Position numbers and translations under genes: made by a program
Source of the DNA: Polyangiaceae bacterium
GTDB taxonomy: Bacteria > Myxococcota_A > Polyangia > Polyangiales > Polyangiaceae
Assembly: GCA_016715885.1 (NCBI GenBank)
Contig: JADJXL010000015.1
Span: forward strand, 62,001 to 126,000
DNA length: 64,000 nucleotides
Direction of reading: 5' to 3'
Shown: piece after piece, positions 52,663 to 61,259 of the stretch
How the letters are laid out: every line of letters begins with the position of its first letter
Position numbering within the stretch: position 1 is the stretch's first letter
Notes under the pieces: model-generated
The model's database searches: none
Told to the model about the DNA's origin: nothing
The model's input: the letters and a program-made list of their open reading frames with translations, nothing else

Positions 52663-55600
52663 TCAATCCTCGGGGATTTCTGCACCAGGCTCGCCGAGCC
52701 ATTCGGCCACGGGATCATCCGTCTTCGGCGTCTTTAGAATCGCGCCATCGGCCGCATCTTTGCGAATGATGACCGTGCGACGCGTGATGGTGTCCTGATT
52801 CTCGCGAGCTACGACGGTGACGACATTGACGCCAGGACGAAGCGGCGCATCGAAGTCGAACGTCGTCTTCTTGGGGTCTGCGCCGTCGCGGTTCGACTTG
52901 TAGTAGAGCTTCCGCGATCCTACGAACACGTACAAATCGAGAAGTCTCTCGCCGTCGGACGCCATGCCCGAGATCTTCACCTTGTCGTCACGCGTCGCGA
53001 GCGCCGCAGCGGAGATCTCGAGCGTCGGAGGAGCTTTCGTGTACACGTCGTCGAAACCCGGCGAAGCTGCAGGCGTTCCGCCGGGCGACATCTGCGCGGC
53101 CGGGACAAACGCGAATCGAGAATTCCCAAGGTCGACCTTGTAGAAGTCGTTGGTTTTGCCCTGGATCGCCACCGATTCGCCTGCTCGCAAACGACCGAAC
53201 ACCATCGACGATGCATCCGGTGATGCTTGCAGCGTGGCGCCTTCGGGCCCCGCCTTGAGCGTACCGGTGGCCTTGGCGATCGCAACCGTGCTCGCCACGG
53301 GAATCTTGACCTTCTCCGTCGCGTACTCGCGCAAATCACGGTCTCCAACAGACAAACTGAGTGACGCTTCGCTGTCCTGAAGCTGCGGCTGAACATCGAA
53401 CGTGAACACGACGTTGCGCACGTCGCCAGGGTTCATGTTCGAGATGTCGAACCGACCTGCTCGAAGAAGCAGCCCCTCGCCCGAGAGGTTCGAGATATTT
53501 GCTTGGGTGTCAAACGATCGACCTTTGCCGACGTTCTTGACCGTGAGGTACATCGACACGGCTTCGCCACGTTGAATGCGCCCGTCGCCGTTTCCTCCGC
53601 GGTCATCCGCGAGCTGATAGGCGTACTGGAACAGCGGTCGCTCGAGCGCTTTGACGGTCGGGCGAATTTCGACCGGCGCGGGTTCGAAACCACCCGCCGC
53701 TTCGAACTTCACACGCACACCATCGCTTCGCGTGAGCGCATCCATGGGGATCTTGCAGACGCGTTTTTGATTGGCCGAACGAGGCTTCGTCGTACCTGCC
53801 TTGCGTCCTTCGATCTCGCACCAACCAAGCGGCGCTTTCGCGGTCTTGCTTTGGCCTGGCGCGATTTTGCCGAAAATGAGCTCCTTCGAACCGAGATAAC
53901 CGTTGTCGCTGTCGGTCGTCCCGCGCAGTCGATAAAGAGGCTGCTTGCCGTTGTTTTTCACGGTCACCGAAAGCGTCATCGGTTCGCCCGCGACGACTTC
54001 GTCGTTCGGACGATCCGTCGCGATCTTCACTTCGAGCTCGCTCTTTTGCGGGCCCGCAGCATCTGCCGGTGCATCGGCCCAATCGACGCCGAGCTTTTGC
54101 AGTTCGGTAGCGACCTTGCCGAGCTCGTCTTTGCGCGTCTGCTCGATGAAGTCCTTGACCGATTCGATCTGCGCCGAACGGGACTGCGAAGGCGGAGCTT
54201 TCGTCACGAAGTCCCGGGCAAACCGAATGGGGAAGTCGACGCGGAACTCGTCGTCGATGTCACCACCACGTTCACGCATCTCTTCACGCTCGGCGCTCGT
54301 GAGCTGATAACGCACGACCTCCATCGGCTTCGATGCAGTCGACGCTTTGCCGTTCGTCAGATGCGCCGACAGATCTCGCTCGCGCAAGCCGTCCTTCTGC
54401 ATCGTCAGATCCATCTCGAGCTCGTCGACGGTCATCGGATCGAGCTCGATATCCGGCGTCACACCAACGCCTTGAATCGACACATCGCCGGGCGTGAGGT
54501 ACTGGGCGATCGTCAGTTTCAGCGCAGCTTTTTCGGGCGTTACATCCGGAAAAACCAACTGCACGCTGCCCTTGCCGAACGTCGTCGCACCGACGATGAC
54601 GGCGCGATCGTGATTCTTGAGCGCGCCCGCGACGATCTCGCTCGCGCTTGCAGAGCTGCCGTTCACGAGCACCGCGATGGGATACGGAGGCTCGGTGCCC
54701 GGGCCATGAGCTTTCTTTTCGTCGCGACCTTCGGACGCGCCGACGGTGGACACGAGCACACCGTTCGCAATGAACTTGTCGGCAACGCGCGTGGCCTGAT
54801 CGAGCAATCCACCGGGGTTGCCACGCAGATCGAGCACCAGGCCCTTGAGCGCACCTTTCGCTCGCAAGTCGGTCAGGGCAATCTCGAGCTCGGTGGTCGT
54901 CGTGGCTTGGAAGTTCTTGATGCGCACGTAGCCGATGCCGCCCTCGAGCGCGCGCGATTCGACCGAACGAACCTTGATGATTTCTCGTACGAGCTCGAAC
55001 GGTTTCGCCGTCTGCCATCCACCCTCGCCATCACGCGTGACCCACACGGTCACCTTCGTGTCGGGGTCGCCGCGAAGTCTCCGTACGGCGTCGTCGAGCG
55101 GCATGTTGAGCGTCGACTCGTTGTTGATCTTGACGATGCGATCGAAGCGCTTGATGCCCGCGCGTCCTGCAGGCGTATCGGGCATCGGGTTGATGACCGT
55201 GAGGATTTGATCGCGGATGGAGATCACGATGCCGAGGCCGCCGAAGTGGCCCGACGTCGACACGTTCATCTCTTTGTACGCCTCGGGGCTCAGGAAAACC
55301 GAGTGCGGATCGAGCGTGTGCAGCATGCCGTTGCACGCCGCGTACTCGACCTCGCGCAAGTCCACTTCCGATCCGCGAAGGCTTGTCTGGAGAAACGCGA
55401 AAATTTCGCGCAGCCGTGCCGAAACGTCCCAAGGACCTTGCACGTTGTCGACGCGGAATTTCTTCTCTTTGTTTTCGACGCGTACGGTGACTTCGTCCGT
55501 ACCGTCTTGCGTGATGATGACCTGAGCGACGTCGCGCTGAACGTAATTGAGCGACGACAGGAGCATCTCCTTCGGTTTGACGCGTCCAGGTTCGACGTAC

Positions 55601-55812
55601 TTGTCACGAATGAGCTTGAGCGTTTCATTGACGGCTTCGAGGCGCGTGAGGTCGTAGGGGGCCTTTGCTGATGGGCTTCCCGAGGTGACGGCGAGGGCAG
55701 GCTCGAAGCCGCGCCACAAGCCACCGGCGCCGAACTGTGCCGCGAAAAACGCAGCGATGACAAACGACGCGAGGACGATGCCGACCTTCCCAAGGCGCTC
55801 GAAGATCTTCAT
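52663..55812 (-). CDS. C-terminal processing (S41) peptidase with long C-terminal extension
   Basis: The protein has about 1049 residues, whereas usual CtpA proteases have 400-680. It has an N-terminal membrane anchor (GIVLASFVIAAFFAAQF). The PDZ domain spans about 185-270. The S41 domain, about 285-470, has DLRGNPGGLLDQA and the catalytic set S387 (GSSASASEIVAGAL), K414 (TFGKGSVQ) and Q418. The extra 570 residues hold a helical linker, two Ig-like beta domains (VKNNGKQPLYRLRG, VKNVGKGRSFD), an SH3-like domain near 930 and a final beta domain. It acts in the periplasm, cutting C-terminal tails. Confidence 0.92.
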   Translation of the reverse strand: MKIFERLGKVGIVLASFVIAAFFAAQFGAGGLWRGFEPALAVTSGSPSAKAPYDLTRLEAVNETLKLIRDKYVEPGRVKPKEMLLSSLNYVQRDVAQVIITQDGTDEVTVRVENKEKKFRVDNVQGPWDVSARLREIFAFLQTSLRGSEVDLREVEYAACNGMLHTLDPHSVFLSPEAYKEMNVSTSGHFGGLGIVISIRDQILTVINPMPDTPAGRAGIKRFDRIVKINNESTLNMPLDDAVRRLRGDPDTKVTVWVTRDGEGGWQTAKPFELVREIIKVRSVESRALEGGIGYVRIKNFQATTTTELEIALTDLRAKGALKGLVLDLRGNPGGLLDQATRVADKFIANGVLVSTVGASEGRDEKKAHGPGTEPPYPIAVLVNGSSASASEIVAGALKNHDRAVIVGATTFGKGSVQLVFPDVTPEKAALKLTIAQYLTPGDVSIQGVGVTPDIELDPMTVDELEMDLTMQKDGLRERDLSAHLTNGKASTASKPMEVVRYQLTSAEREEMRERGGDIDDEFRVDFPIRFARDFVTKAPPSQSRSAQIESVKDFIEQTRKDELGKVATELQKLGVDWADAPADAAGPQKSELEVKIATDRPNDEVVAGEPMTLSVTVKNNGKQPLYRLRGTTDSDNGYLGSKELIFGKIAPGQSKTAKAPLGWCEIEGRKAGTTKPRSANQKRVCKIPMDALTRSDGVRVKFEAAGGFEPAPVEIRPTVKALERPLFQYAYQLADDRGGNGDGRIQRGEAVSMYLTVKNVGKGRSFDTQANISNLSGEGLLLRAGRFDISNMNPGDVRNVVFTFDVQPQLQDSEASLSLSVGDRDLREYATEKVKIPVASTVAIAKATGTLKAGPEGATLQASPDASSMVFGRLRAGESVAIQGKTNDFYKVDLGNSRFAFVPAAQMSPGGTPAASPGFDDVYTKAPPTLEISAAALATRDDKVKISGMASDGERLLDLYVFVGSRKLYYKSNRDGADPKKTTFDFDAPLRPGVNVVTVVARENQDTITRRTVIIRKDAADGAILKTPKTDDPVAEWLGEPGAEIPED

Positions 55813-55911
55813 GGTGTTGGTCTGGAGTATAGACGCAGAGCGAGCCGCGTCGACGTGGAGGGGCAACGTAGAGAAAGTTGGGCTCTTTGAAAAATTGCCA
55901 GGCGGGCTGTC

Positions 55912-56124
55912 CTAGGTGGACGATTTCTCGCCGCCCTCGCCGCTTTCGTCTTCTTTTTTCGGAAGTTGCTTGGGCGGTTCGGAGTCGGAATCTTTGATGC
56001 CCTTTTTGAAGTTGCGGATTCCTTCGCCCAGGCCTTTGCCGATGTCGGCGATGCGTCCGGCTCCAAAAAGGAGCAAGGCGACGCCGAGGATGAGAAGCAG
56101 TTCGGTGATGCTCAATCGACCCAT
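55912..56124 (-). CDS. tatA: TatA/E twin-arginine translocase subunit
   Basis: The protein has 70 residues. One N-terminal transmembrane helix (ITELLLILGVALLLFGAG) is followed by the amphipathic helix RIADIGKGLGEGIRNFKKGI and a charged tail. This is the standard TatA layout. AGGAG precedes the ATG at 56124. It forms the pore for folded Tat substrates. tatB/tatC are not in the window. Confidence 0.92.
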   Translation of the reverse strand: MGRLSITELLLILGVALLLFGAGRIADIGKGLGEGIRNFKKGIKDSDSEPPKQLPKKEDESGEGGEKSST

Positions 56125-56323
56125 GATGGGCTCGCTCCTGCGAGGAGAAGGCGCCCCGCGTTCTTTATCGACACGTACCACCCCGAAAGGGCTCCGGCAA
56201 TGGAAGCTCTACCGCGAGCATGCGATCATGCGCGAGAACACGAAGCGCGGCTCTTGGGTGGGACGAGTGGCGCGAGTGTACTAACGTGCACGCGCTATCG
56301 AGCCGAGCACGAGAGGAGTCTGG

Positions 56324-57607
56324 ATGAGTGCGGTGGTGATTGTCGGCGCGCAGTGGGGCGACGAAGGAAAAGGGAAGATCATCGACATTTACACGGAGCG
56401 GGCGGACGTCGTCGTGCGTTTTGCCGGTGGGCCGAATGCTGGCCACACGCTCGTGGTCGGTGACGAGAAAATCGTCTTGCGCCTCGTTCCGAGCGGCATC
56501 CTGCGCCCGAATGCGCGCTGCGTGATGGCGCAAGGCATGGTCGTCGATCCTGCCGTGGTCATGAGTGAAATCGATGCGCTCGAAGCGCGCGGGTACTCGA
56601 CGAAAGGGCGACTTTTCATGTCGGACCTGGCGCACCTGGTGCTGCCGTACCACCGGCTCGTCGATGGGCTGCGCGAGTCGTCATCGAACGGCACGCAGAA
56701 GATCGGCACGACGAAACGAGGCATCGGGCCTTGTTACGAAGACAAAGCGGCGCGTCGAGGCATCCGGATCGGAGACTTGCAAGACTTCGCGGTGCTCGAA
56801 GAAAAGCTTGCATATGCGGCGTCCGCGTGGGCTCCGATCGTGCAGACGCTGGGCGGCGAGATGCCCGACGTGGCTGCCATGATGGCGGAGCTTCGCGAGC
56901 TTGCGCCGCGGATCTTGCCGTTTGTCACGGACACGGCGGGGCTCATCGACAAGGCGATCAAGCAAGGTGCGCGTGTGCTCTTCGAGGGAGCTCAAGGTAC
57001 GCTGCTCGATCTGGATCACGGGACGTACCCGTTTGTCACGTCCTCATCGGCCGTGGCAGGTGGAGCGTGCGTGGGTGCGGGCGTTGGGCCGACGCGTATC
57101 AATCGCGTGATTGGAATCACGAAGGGATATGCAACGCGCGTCGGTGAAGGGCCATTTCCAACGGAGCTCAATGACGAGCTCGGGGAACGAATTCGAGTTG
57201 CGGGAGGCGAATTCGGGTCGGTGACGGGGCGGCCGCGACGCACGGGGTTTTTGGACTTGCCCGCATTGCGATATGCGGCGCGCGTCAATGGCCTGGATGG
57301 GCTCGCGGTAACAAAACTCGATGTATTGACGGGCCTCGATAAAATCAAAATATGCGTGGCATACGACACACCCGAGGGGCGGACTTCGGAATTGCCGATT
57401 CGGCAAATAGGAAACGTTCGTCCGGTGTACGAAGAGCTCAAAGGATGGCGCGAATCGTTGTCGTCGGCGCGATCGATGCAAGCCTTGCCGAAAGCGGCAT
57501 GTGATTACGTGGCATTCCTCGAAAGAGCCGTGGGCGTACCGGTGTATTTGGTATCGGTTGGGCCGAGGCGCGACGAGACGATCATCGTGAAGGATGCGTT
57601 TGGGTGA
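56324..57607 (+). CDS. purA: Adenylosuccinate synthetase
   Basis: The protein has 427 residues and makes adenylosuccinate from IMP, Asp and GTP. It has GAQWGDEGKGKIIDIYTE (catalytic Asp and P-loop-like segment), GGPNAGHTL (catalytic His), IGTTKRGIGPCYEDK, and VTGRPRRTGFLDLPALRYA near the C-terminus. AGAGGAG lies before the ATG. It is divergent from tatA. Confidence 0.97.
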   Translation: MSAVVIVGAQWGDEGKGKIIDIYTERADVVVRFAGGPNAGHTLVVGDEKIVLRLVPSGILRPNARCVMAQGMVVDPAVVMSEIDALEARGYSTKGRLFMSDLAHLVLPYHRLVDGLRESSSNGTQKIGTTKRGIGPCYEDKAARRGIRIGDLQDFAVLEEKLAYAASAWAPIVQTLGGEMPDVAAMMAELRELAPRILPFVTDTAGLIDKAIKQGARVLFEGAQGTLLDLDHGTYPFVTSSSAVAGGACVGAGVGPTRINRVIGITKGYATRVGEGPFPTELNDELGERIRVAGGEFGSVTGRPRRTGFLDLPALRYAARVNGLDGLAVTKLDVLTGLDKIKICVAYDTPEGRTSELPIRQIGNVRPVYEELKGWRESLSSARSMQALPKAACDYVAFLERAVGVPVYLVSVGPRRDETIIVKDAFG

Positions 57608-57775
57608 CGCGCGTCCCATTCGAAGCGCAATGACACAGCCCCCTGCGCACTCGCCCACTCCAACGACCCCCTTGATCCCAACTCCGATCTGATCCTGCAT
57701 CGCGCGGATCGTACCCCGAAGATCGCGCGGGACAAACCGCGCACGGGACAAACCTGCAAATTGTTGGAGGACAAA

Positions 57776-57877
57776 ATGAAAACGCGCCTGCTCTTCGCGA
57801 GCAGACGCGTTCATGCTCGTTCGATGAACGAGCGCTGCATGGAGCTGTTACGAGCCGTCAGCGATCAGGTTTGCTGA
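57776..57877 (+). CDS. Candidate 33-residue ORF over two hairpins
   Basis: The ATG at 57776 has a perfect GGAGG (57766-57770) 5 bp upstream. The ORF encodes a short basic peptide (MKTRLLFASRRVHARSMN at the start). Both stem-loops below lie inside it, and its end overlaps the convergent small membrane gene. It could be a leader peptide or chance. Confidence 0.3.
   Translation: MKTRLLFASRRVHARSMNERCMELLRAVSDQVC
57781..57811. terminator. Stem-loop downstream of purA
   Basis: AACGCG-C-CTGCTC, loop TTCGC, GAGCAG-A-CGCGTT forms a 12-bp stem with one mismatch. There is no U-tract. It stands 170 bp after purA and before a convergent gene, so it may terminate from either side. Confidence 0.5.
57815..57833. 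terminator. Second stem-loop downstream of purA
   Basis: GCTCGTTC, loop GAT, GAACGAGC forms an 8-bp perfect stem, 3 bp after the previous hairpin. The tight pair of hairpins suggests a bidirectional terminator or a folded leader. Confidence 0.45.
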
Positions 57878-58044
57878 CGTGCACCGAGCGCCTGAAGTGC
57901 GCCACCGACGCCACCCATGATCATCCCGCCGAAGAAGAACAGGATCCACGCTGCAAAAGGCACGGCGTCTTTGAAGGACCAAAACATCCCGATGATGGGA
58001 AACGCTGCCGCAATGTAGGTGAGGATGTTTCCAGCAGACTGCAT
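57865..58044 (-). CDS. Small two-span membrane protein
   Basis: The protein has 59 residues with two transmembrane helices (NILTYIAAAFPIIGMFWSF and AVPFAAWILFFFGGMIMGGV) and a short end GARQQT. The ATG at 58044 has AAGG 9-10 bp upstream; the frame extends to 58122. The function is unknown. Confidence 0.6.
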   Translation of the reverse strand: MQSAGNILTYIAAAFPIIGMFWSFKDAVPFAAWILFFFGGMIMGGVGGALQALGARQQT

Positions 58045-58168
58045 GGACCAAGCCTTTCTCGAACGAGTGAGGAGTACCGAACGCGGGGACGGATTGTTGA
58101 TCAGCTCCGCGCACGGTGTCAACTGATTCCATCACGGGCATCTGCTCGCAGCGTGGTATGCTCGCCGC

Positions 58169-59116
58169 GTGCTGCCCGGCGCTGCCATCGTTTCGCTGCT
58201 CCTCTCCTCGCCGACGCTCCTGCCGAACCAAGGCACGAGTCTCGCGACCGCAGCAGCAGCATCGGGACGGCCGCGGGAGTGCATGTCCACGGTGCGTGGG
58301 GGTTTGTCTCGACGACCCACCATCTGGCAACTCGCTCGCACCCCCGAGCTTGGGCGCTACTGCGACCTCGTCGCGCGCGCCAAGTCACAACTCACGACGG
58401 ATCCCACCGCCGCCGCTGCGTCGGCCAAAGCTGCCGATACGGCACTTCCTGGTCGTGCAGCTCCACGCGTGCTCCTCGCCCGAGCGGCTTTTGCGCTTGG
58501 CAAAGTCGACGACGCAGCGAAGCACTTCGAAGCTGCGCGAGCCATCGATGCGCGCAGTGTGGAAGATCCACCCACGATGCACGATCTCGCAGAGGTTCTG
58601 CGGAAAACGGGCAAGCTCGACGATGCCTTGGCCGTCTACCGTGCGCTCGTGCCGCGCATCGATCTGCTTGCTTCGGCGGACCGTCGCGTATCGGTGTTGC
58701 TCGAAGCGGCGCACGTGTCGATGGCCGTCGCCACGCGAACGCGCCCCGCCGCTGGATCGCGCCCTTCGCTCGATGAAGCCATCGCGTACCTTCGTGAAGC
58801 ACGGCAGCGCCCGCCCACGGCGCTCGTGAACGACGTGCTCGCATCGCTCGCCCTCGCGCTCGATCGAAGCGGAGATCGCGTGCAAGCCGACGCGGTGCTC
58901 GCCGATGCGCGTGCCCTTCAACTTCGAGCTGGTTCGCCGCCGTATCTCGTGGCAGCCGAAGACAAAGTTTGCCTAGACGCACTCATCGCGGCACCGGTGG
59001 ATGCGGCGAAGCTTTGGGAAGCGTATCTCGCGGGTCCCGGAGGCAAGGGGCCGTGGGCAGCCGCAGCTCGCGCGCGACTCGATGCAGCCAAAAAGCCGGG
59101 AAAGGCGAAACCATGA
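58169..59116 (+). CDS. Exported TPR protein
   Basis: The protein has 315 residues. It has a hydrophobic N-terminus (GAAIVSLLLSSPTLLP) that is probably a signal peptide, then helical repeats of TPR type (VLLARAAFALGKVDDAAKHF, LAEVLRKTGKLDDALAVY). The start is GTG. It overlaps the next gene by 4 bp, first of three coupled genes with a second TPR protein and a PH-like membrane protein. Confidence 0.75.
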   Translation: MLPGAAIVSLLLSSPTLLPNQGTSLATAAAASGRPRECMSTVRGGLSRRPTIWQLARTPELGRYCDLVARAKSQLTTDPTAAAASAKAADTALPGRAAPRVLLARAAFALGKVDDAAKHFEAARAIDARSVEDPPTMHDLAEVLRKTGKLDDALAVYRALVPRIDLLASADRRVSVLLEAAHVSMAVATRTRPAAGSRPSLDEAIAYLREARQRPPTALVNDVLASLALALDRSGDRVQADAVLADARALQLRAGSPPYLVAAEDKVCLDALIAAPVDAAKLWEAYLAGPGGKGPWAAAARARLDAAKKPGKAKP

Positions 59117-60138
59117 AGCGAGAAGTGCACCGGATCGCGCTCATGGTGGCCGTGCTTTCGGGCGTTTGTCTTGGAAGCATCACGGCATCCAGCGCTGCGC
59201 CATCGGTATGGGAGCGGGCGCGACGGCCCAACGCTGCTGCTCGTGAGGCGCTCGTCGAGAAAGCCGATCACGCCCTCAACAAGGGCGAAATGGAGAAGGA
59301 TCGGGCCGAGCTTTTTGGCTTGTTGTTTGGCGCCGATGCCGCTCGTCTCGGCAAGATCGAAGCGCGATTCATGCTGGAAGAAGCGGGAGGTGCAAACAGC
59401 CCGAACATGACCGTGCGCTTGCGTTACGCGGGCATTCTGCGCAGCATGGCGAACGATCAAAAACCGCTGAATCGAAATGGCATCGAATCTGCGGCGAAGA
59501 TCATCACGACGGTGCTCGCGAGCCGCCCTGCACCGGCCATGGCGCTGCTCGCGTGGAACGAATTGGCGCTCTGTCACGCGCTGCTCGGTCAGCGCGAACA
59601 AGAAATACATGCGTACACCGAAGCGCTAGCGCTCGAGCCGGTAGGTCCCCGCCGCGCCATGCTGCTTGCCAATCGCGCCGAATCGTACATGGGTCTCGGG
59701 CGCCTCGATGATGCCATTCGCGGTTATCGGGAATCGCTGGGTTCGATTCTATTCATCGACATGTACCGGTTTGGCGTGACGACATTATGGGGCCTTGCGG
59801 TGGCGCTCGACCGTAATGGCGACGTCGAGGACGCGCTCGAGCACATCAAGCTCGCGCGTACGTACGACAAGCTCGACGAGCGAATCAAAGACGATTCATG
59901 GTTTTATTCGCCCCCGCACGACGAGCATTGGTACAAAGCGCTCGGGTATTGGGCCAAAGCTCGTGCGGAGACGAATTCCATCGACAGAGCGTTCGAATAC
60001 GGGCACGCGCTCGAGGCATGGGAGCGGTACATCGACCGCGCACCAGCCAATGATCCCTATTTGGCGCTTGCCAAGGTGCGTCGTCGAGCGTGCGAAATCG
60101 AGCGCGAGCGGAAGGCTCACTCGGCGCCCAAGCCTTGA
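59113..60138 (+). CDS. Exported TPR protein
   Basis: The protein has 341 residues. The signal peptide (IALMVAVLSGVCLGSITASSAAP) is followed by TPR motifs (LLAWNELALCHALLGQREQE, LLANRAESYMGLGRLDDAI, FGVTTLWGLAVALDRNGDVE). It is coupled to the preceding gene (ATGA). The last codon region overlaps the start of the PH-like gene by 4 bp (TTGA). The function is unknown; scaffolding at the envelope is likely. Confidence 0.8.
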   Translation: MKREVHRIALMVAVLSGVCLGSITASSAAPSVWERARRPNAAAREALVEKADHALNKGEMEKDRAELFGLLFGADAARLGKIEARFMLEEAGGANSPNMTVRLRYAGILRSMANDQKPLNRNGIESAAKIITTVLASRPAPAMALLAWNELALCHALLGQREQEIHAYTEALALEPVGPRRAMLLANRAESYMGLGRLDDAIRGYRESLGSILFIDMYRFGVTTLWGLAVALDRNGDVEDALEHIKLARTYDKLDERIKDDSWFYSPPHDEHWYKALGYWAKARAETNSIDRAFEYGHALEAWERYIDRAPANDPYLALAKVRRRACEIERERKAHSAPKP

Positions 60139-61259
60139 TCGAGCCACGGAGGTATTGGTTGACGCCCGATTCGCTGTTCGATCAACCGGTGGCTTGGTCG
60201 GGCCGGCCCAAAGTCGTCGTGTGTCCGCCGCTTTATCGTATTGCGGCCGTCGTCATGGGCGTGATCTCGGCCATTGCGACGGCATCTGCGGTCGTCGTCG
60301 CAATGGCGCTCGGGCATAGTCCCGGGTCGCAACTTGCATTTGCCGTCTGGTCGGCACTGCTTGCCGTTGCATTGGCTCGCGGACCGAAATGGTGGCTCGA
60401 GGACTTCGAATACGTCGTGACCGATAGGCTCGTATGGATCAAACGCGGCCAATTTCGGCGCACGATGGATCGATCGGCCATTAGTTACGCACGTATTCAT
60501 TGGGATCCGAATCACCCTGGAGTTGGCGACTTGGAGCTCGTGCGAGCGGTGCCGACCGGAGCGCTTCGGCGTCGCTTGTCCATCGTGCTGACGGGCGTCG
60601 TCGCACCGGATCGCATTTGGGCCATCATTCGAGGTATCACGCCGGCAACGCCTGCGGGAGATGGCGAACGCCTGCTCGCCCAGAGGCTCGACGACGGTGA
60701 ACGTGTGCTCTGGTCGGGCCATCCACCCGATCATTGGGGCAAATGGATTCCCACGAATTCGCGAGCGATCGCGGGGTTTGTCCTAGGCCTGCTCATGGCG
60801 TTTGCATCCGTCTTCATTTCGATCCGAGCCGTGCACGCGGTGCGTACCGTGGCCAAAGGCGGGATGGAGCCGTATTCGATCCAATTTTTCGCCCTCGTCA
60901 CGTCGCTCGTGCTGACCATATTTCTCATGGCTGGAGCCGCGATCTTCGTCATGTACGCGTCGGTCATTCGTCCCGCGCGTCTGCAATCGGAAACGCGGTA
61001 TTGGGTTACGGATCGCCGCGTGCTCATTCAATGCGGTGATCACGAATTGCATCTGGAACGCACGCATATCGTCGACGTCATCGACAGCCCGACACCGGGC
61101 GGGATGGTCGATCTATTCTTCGTTCTCGATGGCCCTCGTGCTCGAGCATTTGCTTCGAGCGGAGCTTTTGGAGAGCGCGACATCGAAGGGCTGCAGCCGG
61201 TATTTCACCGCATTGCGCGGGAGGATGCCGAAACCGTGCGTGGCCTTCTGAAAGGCTAA
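60135..61259 (+). CDS. Membrane protein with two PH-like (DUF304/bPH2) domains
   Basis: The protein has 374 residues from a TTG at 60135 that overlaps the preceding stop (TTGA). Two copies of a unit are visible: a pair of transmembrane helices followed by a strand-rich domain with the VTDR signature (EYVVTDRLVWIKRG and RYWVTDRRVLIQ). This matches the bacterial PH-like fold (DUF304/bPH2). VAWSGRPK and VLWSGHPP before each unit strengthen the duplication. Such proteins sit in the inner membrane. The role is unknown. Confidence 0.78.
   Translation: MIEPRRYWLTPDSLFDQPVAWSGRPKVVVCPPLYRIAAVVMGVISAIATASAVVVAMALGHSPGSQLAFAVWSALLAVALARGPKWWLEDFEYVVTDRLVWIKRGQFRRTMDRSAISYARIHWDPNHPGVGDLELVRAVPTGALRRRLSIVLTGVVAPDRIWAIIRGITPATPAGDGERLLAQRLDDGERVLWSGHPPDHWGKWIPTNSRAIAGFVLGLLMAFASVFISIRAVHAVRTVAKGGMEPYSIQFFALVTSLVLTIFLMAGAAIFVMYASVIRPARLQSETRYWVTDRRVLIQCGDHELHLERTHIVDVIDSPTPGGMVDLFFVLDGPRARAFASSGAFGERDIEGLQPVFHRIAREDAETVRGLLKG

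Noticed and set aside
53503..55671. A 722-codon open frame opposite the protease gene
   Set aside because: It is a GC-driven shadow of the S41 protease; composition is Arg/His-rich without domains.
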